Positions 25,733 to 35,279 are shown, numbered from the stretch's first letter. The stretch is 64,000 nucleotides of DNA from Bacillota bacterium (GCA_023396225.1 JAEWWT010000024.1:248001-312000), one strand, 5' to 3'. Notes: a model not told the origin generated them from the letters alone. Translations and numbers: made by a program.

Positions 25733-26590
25733 GTGGATTGGTTAGGACGGCTGAACTCGGCTCTTGACTATATTGAACAGAATCTTGATAATGAAATTGA
25801 TTTTAGTAAGGCTGCTATGCTGGCATGCTGTTCTTCATATCAGTTTCAAAGGATGTTTTCATTAATATCCGATATCACGCTGGGCGAATATATAAGGCGG
25901 AGACGACTTACATGTGCTGCTTTCGATTTAGCCAACACCGATGAGAAAATAATTGATATTGCCCTTAAATATGGTTATGATTCTCCATCATCGTTTACAA
26001 GGGCATTTCAGAACATGCATGGCGTAACTCCGTCGGCTGCAAGAGAAATGGGAATATATCTTAAATCATATCCTCGTATTTTCTTCTCAATAACTATTAA
26101 AGGAGATACCTCTATGAATTACAAAATTGAAGAAAAAGGTGCAATAAGACTAGTTGGTGTCAAGAGACGTTACAGAACTGACAACGGTGAAAATCTTGAT
26201 AAAATACCTCTGTTTTGGAAAGAAATATGTGAAAACGGTACATGTAAGGAAATATGCAAGCTGAGCAGTAAGAAAGAAGCTTGTCTTTATGGAGCGTGTG
26301 CAGATTTTAATGACAACGGTGTGGACTATTACATTGCAACAGAAAGTACAGCCGATGTACCTGCAAACATGAGTGAACTTAAGATTGAACCAGCAACTTG
26401 GGCAGTTTTTGAGTGTATTGGACCTATGCCTGAAGCAATGCAGTCAGTATGGAAAAGAATCTTTTCAGAATGGTTTCCGATGTCAGGATATGAACATGCA
26501 GAAGCACCAGAAATTGAATGGTACTCTGATGGTGACATGATGTCACAGACATACAGAAGTGAAATCTGGATCCCGGTAATAAAGAAGTAA
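25733..26590 (+). CDS. AraC-family regulator with GyrI-like effector domain
   Basis: The N-terminal 105 residues are an AraC/XylS DNA-binding domain with two helix-turn-helix units (FSKAAMLACCSSYQFQRMF and IIDIALKYGYDSPSSFTRAF). The C-terminal 160 residues, from about MNYKIEEKGAIRLVGVKRRY on, resemble the GyrI/Rob-type small-molecule binding domain. DNA-binding first and effector domain second is the Rob-like order. The ligand is unknown. Start is GTG with a strong GGGAGGG. It precedes a MacAB-like exporter but is separated by a terminator and a new promoter. Confidence 0.88.
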   Translation: MDWLGRLNSALDYIEQNLDNEIDFSKAAMLACCSSYQFQRMFSLISDITLGEYIRRRRLTCAAFDLANTDEKIIDIALKYGYDSPSSFTRAFQNMHGVTPSAAREMGIYLKSYPRIFFSITIKGDTSMNYKIEEKGAIRLVGVKRRYRTDNGENLDKIPLFWKEICENGTCKEICKLSSKKEACLYGACADFNDNGVDYYIATESTADVPANMSELKIEPATWAVFECIGPMPEAMQSVWKRIFSEWFPMSGYEHAEAPEIEWYSDGDMMSQTYRSEIWIPVIKK

Positions 26591-26593
26591 CAA

Positions 26594-26635
26594 TAAGCAT
26601 CCCGGTTAGTTTTAATTAACCGAGATGCTTTTATA
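26594..26635 (+). terminator. Terminator of the AraC-family gene
   Basis: AAGCATC and GGTTA arms pair with TAACC and GATGCTT, followed by TTATATATAC. Confidence 0.8.
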
Positions 26636-26805
26636 TATACTTTTCTTTAATAGTATTAATAAATTCGCCAAATAATATGAGGATAATATGAAGAAAACGT
26701 TGAAATGCTATTAGATTTTTAAACTAAATTAATTATATATAATAGTATATGCAAAATAATATAAAACTTTGTGTAAAACGGCAGTACATTTCTAAGGGAA
26801 AATCA

Positions 26806-26834
26806 TTGACATTATTTTTAATGCAGTATATAAT
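26806..26834 (+). promoter_or_regulatory. Promoter of the MacAB-like exporter operon
   Basis: TTGACA, 17 nt, TATAAT, 51 nt before the adaptor ATG. Nothing else was recognised in 26636-26805. Confidence 0.8.
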
Positions 26835-26885
26835 TTGAATATGAAATAACATTCATGTTTACAAATGTTTTAAGGAGTACATATT

Positions 26886-28532
26886 ATGAACAAAAAAATC
26901 TTAATACCGATTATATCAGTTGCAATTATCGTAGCAGGCGCTTTTGGCGTAACAGCATATATCAATTCAGCATCTAAAGGAATGTATGTTGAAACTATTC
27001 AGCTAAATCAGACTTCACTTGTTTCATCTGTTTCAGCAACAGGTTATGTGCAGAGTGATGAAGAGAAAAATGTTTATTCAACTCTAGGATATACAATAAA
27101 AGAAGTAAACGTTGAAGTTGGCGATAAGGTTAGCAAGGGAGATGTCCTCTGCCAGCTTGATACAAAAAGCCTTGAATCAGCTATTCTCAATGCAGAAAAA
27201 TCACTTAACAATGTCGAAGTGAATACAGACTTTAGCATTTCTCAGGCAGAAAAAGATTACAATAAAATGAAGGAACAGCTTAATAACGGAACATATCAGC
27301 CTGTTTCTGCCGCTGAAAAGCAGGTTGCTTCTGCAAAGGAATCGCTTGATATTGCAGAAAAAAATTACAAGAAAAAGCTTACTGAAATAGACAGCTCAAC
27401 TGAATCAAATATTTCTGCAAAGCTTAGTTCACTTAAACTAATAGAAAGTGACATAAAGATCAAGCGTAAGGTTTTGGATGATATTTTTAAAGATATGCCT
27501 GATATTATAAAGAATGTTTATTATGTTGATTTCTGTGAAGTCAATCGTTCAAGAAGTGCATTTCTTGAAAATAATTCAGATGCAAATAAACTTGCTTATG
27601 ATGAAGCAGTAAAGGAAATGAACAAAAATGCTGTTGATGATGAAGCTGTCAACAAGGCTTGGCTTGATATCTATGCAGTATATACAAAGTATGATGCTGC
27701 TAAGGTTGAATATGATTATGCAGTAAGTTCAGCAGGAAGTGCCGTTGATGCTCTTGAAGACGCATATAACACAGCAAAAATAGCTTATGATAATGCAGTT
27801 TCAAATTATGACATAGTTAAAAGAGATTCAGAAACAGAACTTGAAAATCTTCTGAGCAGTATTGAAAATGACAAGTCGACAGTTGATTATACTCCTGAAC
27901 AGAAAAATCTTGCAAACCTTAAGAAAGACCTTGAGGACTGTACTGTTACTGCACCTGTATCTGGAACTGTTACAGCTGTATATGCAAAGGAAGGCAATGC
28001 AGGTCAGGGAATTCTCTTTATCATTGAAGATACAGATAAGCTTGAAGTGCTTGCAAAGTTTAAGGAATATGATATAGCATCAATTGAAGTTGGTATGCCG
28101 GTTGTAGTAAAATCTGATGCAACAGGTTCAGAAAAATATGAGGGTGTAGTTTCAAAGATTGCCCCTACTTCAGTTAAGGAGGGAACATCTTCCGAAACAG
28201 AATTTGAAGTTGAGGTTGAAATCAAGTCAAAAGATACAAAGCTTATGATTGGTATGAAATCAAAGGTTGAAATCACAACAAATGAAAAGGAAAATGTATT
28301 TGCAGTTCCTTTCGACGCAATCAGATATAATGATGATGACGAAGCTTATGTTTTAATAGCTGAGGACAACGGCGGAGAAAATCTTGTTGTAAAGAAGATA
28401 ATGGTTTCAACAGGCATTGAAAATGATGATAGCATTGAAATCTATGGCTCAGATCTTAAGGATGGCATGTTTGTAATAACCGATTCATCTGAAAGTATCA
28501 CAGAAGGCAATGAAGTCTCTGTTACAAAATAA
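26886..28532 (+). CDS. MacA/HlyD-type periplasmic adaptor (membrane fusion protein)
   Basis: Extracytoplasmic adaptor of an ABC exporter. An N-terminal membrane anchor (ILIPIISVAIIVAGAFGV) is followed by the first half of a lipoyl/barrel-sandwich domain (EVNVEVGDKVSKGDVLCQLD). A long coiled-coil hairpin of about 250 residues comes next, then the second half of the sandwich (DCTVTAPVSGTVTAVYAKEG) and beta-barrel/MP domains. At 548 residues it is longer than typical MacA because of the extended coiled coil. First gene of a three-gene operon. Confidence 0.88.
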   Translation: MNKKILIPIISVAIIVAGAFGVTAYINSASKGMYVETIQLNQTSLVSSVSATGYVQSDEEKNVYSTLGYTIKEVNVEVGDKVSKGDVLCQLDTKSLESAILNAEKSLNNVEVNTDFSISQAEKDYNKMKEQLNNGTYQPVSAAEKQVASAKESLDIAEKNYKKKLTEIDSSTESNISAKLSSLKLIESDIKIKRKVLDDIFKDMPDIIKNVYYVDFCEVNRSRSAFLENNSDANKLAYDEAVKEMNKNAVDDEAVNKAWLDIYAVYTKYDAAKVEYDYAVSSAGSAVDALEDAYNTAKIAYDNAVSNYDIVKRDSETELENLLSSIENDKSTVDYTPEQKNLANLKKDLEDCTVTAPVSGTVTAVYAKEGNAGQGILFIIEDTDKLEVLAKFKEYDIASIEVGMPVVVKSDATGSEKYEGVVSKIAPTSVKEGTSSETEFEVEVEIKSKDTKLMIGMKSKVEITTNEKENVFAVPFDAIRYNDDDEAYVLIAEDNGGENLVVKKIMVSTGIENDDSIEIYGSDLKDGMFVITDSSESITEGNEVSVTK

Positions 28533-28577
28533 AAAACCGACAACATGCCCTACTATTAAATATGCTATAACGTCGTG

Positions 28578-28606
28578 AAAGGAGAATGCTGTCTGATGGC
28601 AGCATG
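28578..28606 (+). promoter_or_regulatory. Ribosome site and hairpin before the MacB-like ATPase
   Basis: AAAGGAG (28578-28584) is followed by a 7-bp stem with TGAT loop (TGCTGTC/GGCAGCA, 28587-28604) and then two in-frame ATGs at 28604 and 28616. The ATG at 28586 is only 1 nt from the site. Confidence 0.45.
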
Positions 28607-28615
28607 ATTACAGCA

Positions 28616-29323
28616 ATGCAAAAAGATCTGATTGTATTTAAAAATGTATCAAGGGCGTATAACGTCGGCGACAAAAAAATATTTGCTATAAAAGATATTA
28701 ACTTTACTATAGATGAGGGAGAATTTGTAGTTATTTTGGGACCGAGCGGCGCAGGAAAGTCAACAGTCCTTAACCTTCTTGGAGGGATGGATACTGCAAC
28801 AGAGGGAGAAATCATTGTAAACGGAAAAAATATTGAAAAATATAATGATGATAAGCTTACTGAATACAGAGCTGAGAATGTAGGATTTGTATTCCAGTTC
28901 TATAACCTTATTCCAACACTTACTGCCCTTGAAAATGTAGCACTTATCAAGACAATTGTAAAAGATTCGCTTGACCCTGCTGAAATACTTGATTCTGTGG
29001 GATTACACGAACATTTTGACAAGTTTCCGACACAGATGTCCGGAGGCGAACAACAGCGTATTTCTATCGCAAGAGCACTTTGCAAAAATCCGACTATGCT
29101 TCTTTGTGATGAACCTACCGGCGCATTGGACAGTGATACTGGTGTTATGATACTCTCACTATTGCAGGATATGAGCCATAAAAATCACAAGACAGTAATT
29201 ATAGTTACACATAATGCCGCACTTGCACAGGCTGCCGATAAGGTAATAAAAATTAAAAATGGTCATGTCAAGGATATAATAGTAAGTGAAAATCCGTTAC
29301 CTGTCAGTGAGGTGAACTGGTAA
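28616..29323 (+). CDS. ABC exporter ATPase, MacB/LolD type
   Basis: Nucleotide-binding subunit with Walker A GPSGAGKSTVLNLLGG, Q-loop FVFQFYNLIPTLTALENV, signature MSGGEQQRISIARAL, Walker B MLLCDEPTGALD and a switch His in VTHNAA. These blocks are typical of the MacB/LolD/FtsE group. The start was set at the ATG of MQKDLIV, where similarity to the family begins. An upstream ATG at 28586 would add ten residues. The stop overlaps the permease ATG (TAATG). Confidence 0.92.
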   Translation: MQKDLIVFKNVSRAYNVGDKKIFAIKDINFTIDEGEFVVILGPSGAGKSTVLNLLGGMDTATEGEIIVNGKNIEKYNDDKLTEYRAENVGFVFQFYNLIPTLTALENVALIKTIVKDSLDPAEILDSVGLHEHFDKFPTQMSGGEQQRISIARALCKNPTMLLCDEPTGALDSDTGVMILSLLQDMSHKNHKTVIIVTHNAALAQAADKVIKIKNGHVKDIIVSENPLPVSEVNW

Positions 29324-31596
29324 TGCTATTAAGAAAAATGCTCAGGGATATGGCTAGGCATAAGGCACAGTTTATTTCTATATTTCTCATGTCATTTCTC
29401 GGAGTTTTCATTTTTGTAGGTATAGGTTCTGAATGGTACGGTATTCGGGTTGAACTGAAATCGTACTACGAAAAGTCAAATTTCGGTGATGCCTGGCTTT
29501 ACGGGGAAGACTTCACTGAAAAGGATATCAAGGATATCAAGCGTATCAAGGGAGTTTCTGATGCTGAACTGAGACTTAAGGTAAATGCTATCGGTGACTT
29601 TGGAAATCAGCCTGAACTTTCAATTACATATAAGAACAGTGAAAGAATATCAAAAAGTATTGTTGTAGAAGGAGCGAACTTTTCAAACGATACTGATGGT
29701 ATTTGGATTGATAAGCAGTTTGCTGATGCAAAAAAACTGCATGTTGGTGATAAAATAAAGTTTACATTTATGGATACTGAAGTTGAAAAGAGCATTTCAG
29801 GAATAATTTATAACCCTGAATATGTATATTTCACTCCAAGCACCGAAGATATGCCTAATCACTTTAAATCTGGTTACGGTGTAATTTCTGCTGACTTTTT
29901 TCTATCAGGAACAAGTATCAGATATAATGAAATTGTAATAGAAACAGACAGAACCGATTTTGATAAGCTTGAAGAAGAAATTGATGAGGTTCTTGACGGA
30001 GATTACAGTGTTTTTATCAAGAAAGCTGATTTTACAAGCAATAAAACAATAGATAATGAAATAAAACAGCATGTAGCTTCAGGATTTATTTTTCCCATAG
30101 TATTCGTTTTGGTTGCTATTCTTACAATCCTTACAACAATGACGAGAATAGTTAATAACCAGCGTATTCAGATTGGTGCTTTTAAAGCACTTGGATTCAA
30201 GGATTCAGTAATTGAACGTCACTATATTTCATATGGATTTTGGCTCTCTCTTGGAGGATCAATACTTGGTCTTATTCTTGGACCGCCTCTTCTGCCACCG
30301 CTTTTTTATCAAGGTATGTCGACATACTATACGATTATGCACTGGACACCGGTAGTATCTCCGCTATTTCTTATCTCATTGGTGATAACTGTTTCAATAT
30401 GTACGCTTGCTTCATTTTCAGCATGTAAAACCGTAATGCATGATAAACCAGCTCAGATGCTTCGTCCTAAAACTCCGAAAATCACTAAGCAAAGCAGCTT
30501 TGAAAAAACAAAGCTTTGGAAACAACTCAGCTTCAATATTCAGTGGAATTTAAGGGATGTAGTCAGAAGTAAAGCACGTTCCTTTATGGCTATTGTCGGA
30601 GTAATGGGATGTACAGCACTTATTGCCTGTTCATTCGGAATGAAGGATACAATTCTCGATATCAGTGACTGGAGTTATAGAAAGCTGAACAATTATACTA
30701 CCCTTATATCAGTTTCAGAAAAAGCAAGTGATCTGCAGATTGATGAAGTTCTTTACAAATTCAAAGGCGAATCATATATGCAGAATCAGGTTGAAATCAA
30801 GGCTAACGGAAAAAATGAAAAAGCAGTAATCACAATAACAGACACAGATGAATTGCTTAGATTTACAGGAATCAAGCGTGAATATATAACACTTCCAGAG
30901 GATGGTTTGTCATTAAGCTATTTCACTGCTAATAAACTGGGAGTTGAGGTAGGAGATCATATCTATTGGAAAGAATATGGCGATGACAACTGGCATAATG
31001 CTAAAATTGCTGGGATTTACAGAAATCCAGTTATTCAGGGAATAACAATTTCAAGGGGTTATTATGAAAATCTCGGAAACAAATACGTTTACAAACCTAC
31101 TTCCATACTCACAAACGAATCAGTATCCAAGGTCTATGACGGGATGACCAACACAATAAGTAATCAGAAATCACTTGAGGAATTCAATAATAGCCTTGAA
31201 AGCTTTAATACAATGCTTTTAATACTTATTCTTGCAGCGGCAGTGCTCGCAATTGTAGTGCTATATAATCTAGGAATACTTTATTTTACAGAAAAAGAAC
31301 GTGACCTTGCAACACTTAAAGTTGTCGGACTGAAAAGCAGAAAAGTTCGTGAACTTATTCTCACACAGAATATATGGCTCACTGTGATTGGCATAATACT
31401 TGGATTCCCTTGTGGTATTGCATTAGTTGACATAATAATGTCATTTGTTGAAATGGACGCCAAGACAGTATTATTCACGCCAAGTATTATTAAGACCATT
31501 ATCCTTACATTCTGCTTCTCAATATTTGTAAACTATATGTTTGCAGGTAAGATTAAGAAAATTGACATGGTTAGCGCACTTAAAGGTCTTGAATGA
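29323..31596 (+). CDS. ABC exporter permease with two FtsX domains
   Basis: A 757-residue permease with the duplicated layout of Gram-positive FtsX/MacB-like transporters. It has an N-terminal helix, a large extracytoplasmic domain, three helices (first FtsX domain, FPIVFVLVAILTILTTMTRI on), a second extracytoplasmic domain, and the final three helices (LLILILAAAVLAIVVLYNLG on). With the adaptor and ATPase it forms a complete efflux pump. The substrate (peptide, antibiotic or lipid) cannot be told. The coupled TAATG start indicates one mRNA. Confidence 0.9.
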   Translation: MLLRKMLRDMARHKAQFISIFLMSFLGVFIFVGIGSEWYGIRVELKSYYEKSNFGDAWLYGEDFTEKDIKDIKRIKGVSDAELRLKVNAIGDFGNQPELSITYKNSERISKSIVVEGANFSNDTDGIWIDKQFADAKKLHVGDKIKFTFMDTEVEKSISGIIYNPEYVYFTPSTEDMPNHFKSGYGVISADFFLSGTSIRYNEIVIETDRTDFDKLEEEIDEVLDGDYSVFIKKADFTSNKTIDNEIKQHVASGFIFPIVFVLVAILTILTTMTRIVNNQRIQIGAFKALGFKDSVIERHYISYGFWLSLGGSILGLILGPPLLPPLFYQGMSTYYTIMHWTPVVSPLFLISLVITVSICTLASFSACKTVMHDKPAQMLRPKTPKITKQSSFEKTKLWKQLSFNIQWNLRDVVRSKARSFMAIVGVMGCTALIACSFGMKDTILDISDWSYRKLNNYTTLISVSEKASDLQIDEVLYKFKGESYMQNQVEIKANGKNEKAVITITDTDELLRFTGIKREYITLPEDGLSLSYFTANKLGVEVGDHIYWKEYGDDNWHNAKIAGIYRNPVIQGITISRGYYENLGNKYVYKPTSILTNESVSKVYDGMTNTISNQKSLEEFNNSLESFNTMLLILILAAAVLAIVVLYNLGILYFTEKERDLATLKVVGLKSRKVRELILTQNIWLTVIGIILGFPCGIALVDIIMSFVEMDAKTVLFTPSIIKTIILTFCFSIFVNYMFAGKIKKIDMVSALKGLE

Positions 31597-31600
31597 AAAT

Positions 31601-31640
31601 AAGCTGTACACCAAAAAATCTGGTGTACAGCTTTGCTTTT
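31601..31640. terminator. Terminator after the exporter operon
   Basis: AAGCTGTACACC pairs with GGTGTACAGCTT, then TGCTTTTTT. It also ends the convergent micro-gene region. Confidence 0.85.
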
Positions 31641-31802
31641 TTACATTAAGCCTGCTTTTTTATTGCCGTGTTTTGCTTTTCCCTGAATTTCAGGTACAGG
31701 CTCAACATCATTCTTAGGGAGGTTCATTTTATGATTTTCTCTTGTTTTACCCGGATCACGTGGATCAATTCTTTTCATGCCTCTTTTTGCCATGCGTTTC
31801 AT
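31641..31802 (-). CDS. Small basic hypothetical protein, 53 residues
   Basis: Not previously called because of its size. The minus-strand frame runs without stops from an ATG at 31802 to a TAA next to the terminator. It encodes a very basic peptide beginning MKRMAKRGMKRIDPRDPGK and ending KHGNKKAGLM, with 14 Lys/Arg-rich positions and almost no hydrophobic stretch. The ribosome site is weak (AGAAAG close to the ATG). The base composition and codon choice look coding. No family recognised. A nucleic-acid-binding role would be a guess. Confidence 0.45.
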   Translation of the reverse strand: MKRMAKRGMKRIDPRDPGKTRENHKMNLPKNDVEPVPEIQGKAKHGNKKAGLM

Positions 31803-31863
31803 CTGCTTTCTGTAACATATTTTTACTTATTGTTTCAGAAAACAAAGAAAATATCCATGCCAA

Positions 31864-32832
31864 TTACTGTGATAAGTATGAAACAGGTTTGGTTTTTGAG
31901 TAATCGATAAAGCTGATATTGAGATCAACATCTCCATCAATTCCATCTACTTTACCGTCAGAAGCATATTGCCACATCTGAAATTCATACGGAAATGACG
32001 GCTCATCTTCATTGTAGGCTGTGTACCAGAAATGATATCCTGCAAGTCGGCTCATGTTCATTTTCATAAGCGCACATTTTTTTGTTCCGTATATCATAGG
32101 AATATATCCAGCTTCAGATATCCTGTCACAGAAAGCAACAGCACAGTCCGTTACAGTCTCAACATCTATATCATTGGTTCTTGCAGTTTCGTTTCCGGTA
32201 ATTTCCCAGTCATAAACAACAGGGTATGTAATGTTGTATTTCTTTATAGCATTGATTACTGTATCAGCTTCCTCATGGGCTTCGTCTATTGAATTAGCCT
32301 GAGAGAAGAAATACACTCCTACATCAATTCCTGCATCAGCTGCCCCCTTGACATACTCGTCAAATCTTTCATCAATATTTACAGTTCCGGATTCGTATCC
32401 TCTGTATCCTACTCTTATTATTGCAAAACTTATACCATCAGCAGCAACTTTGTCCCAGTCTATGCTACCTTGAAAATATGAAACATCTATTCCTGTAACA
32501 GATGTTTTTTGCGATCCTTCTGTATATGAATAAAATCTCCCGTCATATAAAAGATTTTCAAAATTATATGTATGCTTTGGAACATCAGTAAGTGCTGGAA
32601 CTCTTATTTTGCCGTAAGTGTAATCATCAAGGTCTATGAACTGACCGCCTTTATAGAATTCATATATCCTGCTGCTGTCAACAGCAACATACTCTTCAAC
32701 TACAGGTTTTCTCAACACAAGCAGTATGATAATAAATATGAGAATTGCAGCAATGATTACCTGAATAATCATAACGGTCAGAATTTTGTTAATTGCTGTT
32801 TTCTGTGGTTTATCATTATTATTTGTAGTCAT
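31864..32832 (-). CDS. Membrane-anchored GH25 muramidase
   Basis: Glycoside hydrolase 25 (lysozyme-like) that would cleave MurNAc-GlcNAc bonds outside the cell. A short cytoplasmic tail and one membrane anchor (residues about 17-45) precede a linker. The catalytic domain starts at GIDVSYFQGSIDWDKVAADG. The catalytic acid pair is in VVYDWEITG, and FWYTAYN and FQMWQYASDGKVDGIDGDVD complete the barrel. Start chosen at the second ATG (MTTNNN): the first ATG lies inside the ribosome site GGAATGGGGATT of the upstream leader element. Confidence 0.93.
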   Translation of the reverse strand: MTTNNNDKPQKTAINKILTVMIIQVIIAAILIFIIILLVLRKPVVEEYVAVDSSRIYEFYKGGQFIDLDDYTYGKIRVPALTDVPKHTYNFENLLYDGRFYSYTEGSQKTSVTGIDVSYFQGSIDWDKVAADGISFAIIRVGYRGYESGTVNIDERFDEYVKGAADAGIDVGVYFFSQANSIDEAHEEADTVINAIKKYNITYPVVYDWEITGNETARTNDIDVETVTDCAVAFCDRISEAGYIPMIYGTKKCALMKMNMSRLAGYHFWYTAYNEDEPSFPYEFQMWQYASDGKVDGIDGDVDLNISFIDYSKTKPVSYLSQ

Positions 32833-32940
32833 TTTAATCCCCATTCCTTTTTGCTATTTATTCCGGTTTTGCGAGGCAAAATTCCTGCTCTTGTATTTGC
32901 AGAAAGGAATAAATAGCTGCGTGAAAAGTATTTTTCACGC
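32830..32940 (-). promoter_or_regulatory. Dispersed 5'-leader element, copy 1 (upstream of GH25)
   Basis: Minus strand, 5' to 3': hairpin GCGTGAAAAATAC...TTTTCACGC (plus 32919-32940), arm AGCTATTTATTCC, an apical mini-hairpin TTTTGC-CTC-GCAAAA, arm GGAATAAATAGC, then the ribosome site AAAAAGGAATGGGGATT and ATG. The two arms are perfectly complementary over 12 nt. The arm's TTCCTTTCTGC could alternatively pair with GCAAAAAGGAA, which contains the ribosome site. Confidence 0.75.
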
Positions 32941-33141
32941 TAAACATCCATTATAATTTTTTGTCAATATAATATAGCTTTTTAATACTACTGTACTGAT
33001 ATTTTATCACATTTTAATACATATTTCAACAATTGAAAATAAGAATTTTATATTGTAATTGGATTGTAATTAAATTTTAATTTACTTTATTTGCTAATGG
33101 TGTTATAATTCTTTATAAATAATAGATAAGGAGATAGCATC
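32941..33141 (+). promoter_or_regulatory. SLH-protein promoter with 11-bp direct repeats
   Basis: TTTACT (33081-33086), 17 nt and TATAAT (33104-33109) make a forward promoter. Three repeats TTGTAATT, TTGTAATT, TTTTAATT start at 33053, 33064 and 33075, an exact 11-nt period abutting the -35 box, as in operators of OmpR/PhoB-family response regulators. The rest of the stretch is AT-rich with no gene. Confidence 0.5.
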
Positions 33142-35268
33142 ATGAATTTTAAAAAAGCAGTGTCATTGTTGACAGCAGTTTTGATATTAGGTAGCACTGT
33201 TGTTATGCCTGTCAGTGCTGAAGTAACAGCTTCGACTAAAACAGGAATAACAGAAGAGGCTAAAAAGGAGAATATGAAGAAAGAATTGGCAAAGGTTAAA
33301 TCAAGGATAACTATACCTGAAAATCTTGCTAAGTTTGATTACAGCTCATATTCAAGTAATAACGATAACTCATTTTTGTTTACTTGGAGTGATGATAATA
33401 ATTCTCTTTCTATTGTAATAACGGATAATATTATAAGTAGTTATGATATTTATAAGTATAACGACTATTATACTCAGAATGAGGCTTCATTTGCAAAACT
33501 TTCTGATGAAAAGATTATTGCAAAGGCAAAGGAATATGCAAAAACAATAAATCCGGATATATATGATAAATTGAAGTTTGAAATTAATTCTATTGAAATA
33601 AATTCAGACAGGGCACGGGTTTATTTTAAAGCATATGAAAATGATATAAATATATTTGATGATTACGGCTACATATCTGTTGATAAGAATACAGGCGAAT
33701 TATTAAGTTATGATGTCAACTGGCTTAATGGTGCAGAATTCAAAAAGCCTGATAATATCAAAACCGTTGAAGAGATACAGGAAAGTTATAAAAAGCTTTG
33801 CAAACTTGAACTTCAATATATTATTGATCGGGATTATGAAACAGGGGCTGTTGATGTATTACTCAATTACAGTCCTGATTTTACATCTGAAATCGATGCT
33901 TTTACGGGAAAGAAATCTTCTTATGATGATGACTTTAAAAATGCTCAAAAGACTACAGATGAGAATGGATTCGGCGTTGAGAATCCGAGTGTTGGAGAAG
34001 GAGAAGAAGTTGCATATGAAGTAGACGCTGAAGAAAGCGTTTCCTTTACAGAACAGGAATTAAAGGCAATAGATGAAAACAGCAAGCTTATTTCCAAAGA
34101 TGAAGCTGTTAGTATTGCCATGAAAGATAAGTATCTGAAGCTTGATGATAATTATAAAGTAAAAAATAGCAGTCTGACAAAATCAAGTTACCTATATAGG
34201 AATGTTGATAATTACTCATGGAATATTAATTTCTTCTATAATGACGGCAAGAAAACAAAGAATGTTAATGTTACTTTGGATGCTGAAACTGGAAATGTTT
34301 TATCATTTTATAGATATGGCAATTTCGATATAGATAAGAAGAAATATGTAGATACAAAGAATGCTGCTAAGCTTGCAAATGAAGCGGCTGAATACTATCT
34401 CGGAGATAAATCCAAAGAATTTAAAATGTCAGAAGGCAGCGAATCAGCCGTAAAACAAACAATTTGTTATGTGGATTATGTTCGTTATGTAAATGGCATT
34501 TCCGTGTCAGGAAACAGAATTAATTTTACTATTGATGCAAATAACGAAATTACAAATTTCAGCTATAATTATGATGATGTAAAGTTCCCTGCTCCTGAAG
34601 TTATTTCACAGGAAAAGGCATTTGAAAAGCTTTTTGAGCAGAAGAAATTTGACTTATATTATCATGGATTCAGTGATTATAAAGGAAATGTAAAAACATA
34701 CCTCAGCTATTCAATGGATAGTTTCTCTATGAATGCATTTACAGGTGAAATTTATGGTGCAGAAAATAAAGAAGACGATGGTAAATATTCAGATCTGTCA
34801 GGTCACTGGTCTGAAAAGTATGTAGAAAAGCTATCTAAATACAATATCAGACTTGAATCCAAGGACGGCAAATTTATGCCTGACAGTTCAATATCAGAAG
34901 AAGAATTCCAATATTTATTGAATCAGATTATTTCTTCGAACTATTATTTTGAAGAACAACCAGTAGAAGAAATGGCTGAATCTGATACAAGTGTTAATAA
35001 AGAAACCGTTAAGAAAAATTATATTACAAAAGCAGAAGCATGCAAGATGTTTGTTGAATATACAGGCGGAAAGAATTATGCTGAACTCAAAGGAATATAT
35101 AAAGTTCCGTTTAAAGATGCTTCAAGTTCAAGAGCTGATATAGGCTATATTGCAATTGCTTACGGAAAAGGTTTTGTTGTTGCAGATTCAAAGGGTAACT
35201 TCAATCCTGATGCAAAACTTTCAAGAGCTATGGCAATGTTCCTTATCTATAACTATCTTTCTAAATAA
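33142..35268 (+). CDS. Secreted YcdB/YcdC (PepSY-like) protein with SLH repeats
   Basis: Exported surface protein of 708 residues. A signal peptide (KKAVSLLTAVLILGSTVVMPVSA) is followed by two or three repeats of the YcdB/YcdC-PepSY type, each with an LSKDEAVSIA-like helix and a D.E.TG.VLSF beta unit (for example VDKNTGELLSYD and LDAETGNVLSFYRYG). The C-terminal 150 residues contain SLH-type segments (YSDLSGHWSEKYVEKLSKYN and FKDASSSRADIGYIAIAYGK, FNPDAKLSRAMAMFL), which anchor proteins to the cell-wall polymer. PepSY-type domains are thought to modulate proteases. No protease gene is adjacent. Start follows AAGGAG. Confidence 0.85.
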   Translation: MNFKKAVSLLTAVLILGSTVVMPVSAEVTASTKTGITEEAKKENMKKELAKVKSRITIPENLAKFDYSSYSSNNDNSFLFTWSDDNNSLSIVITDNIISSYDIYKYNDYYTQNEASFAKLSDEKIIAKAKEYAKTINPDIYDKLKFEINSIEINSDRARVYFKAYENDINIFDDYGYISVDKNTGELLSYDVNWLNGAEFKKPDNIKTVEEIQESYKKLCKLELQYIIDRDYETGAVDVLLNYSPDFTSEIDAFTGKKSSYDDDFKNAQKTTDENGFGVENPSVGEGEEVAYEVDAEESVSFTEQELKAIDENSKLISKDEAVSIAMKDKYLKLDDNYKVKNSSLTKSSYLYRNVDNYSWNINFFYNDGKKTKNVNVTLDAETGNVLSFYRYGNFDIDKKKYVDTKNAAKLANEAAEYYLGDKSKEFKMSEGSESAVKQTICYVDYVRYVNGISVSGNRINFTIDANNEITNFSYNYDDVKFPAPEVISQEKAFEKLFEQKKFDLYYHGFSDYKGNVKTYLSYSMDSFSMNAFTGEIYGAENKEDDGKYSDLSGHWSEKYVEKLSKYNIRLESKDGKFMPDSSISEEEFQYLLNQIISSNYYFEEQPVEEMAESDTSVNKETVKKNYITKAEACKMFVEYTGGKNYAELKGIYKVPFKDASSSRADIGYIAIAYGKGFVVADSKGNFNPDAKLSRAMAMFLIYNYLSK

Positions 35269-35279
35269 AGCTTAATGAT

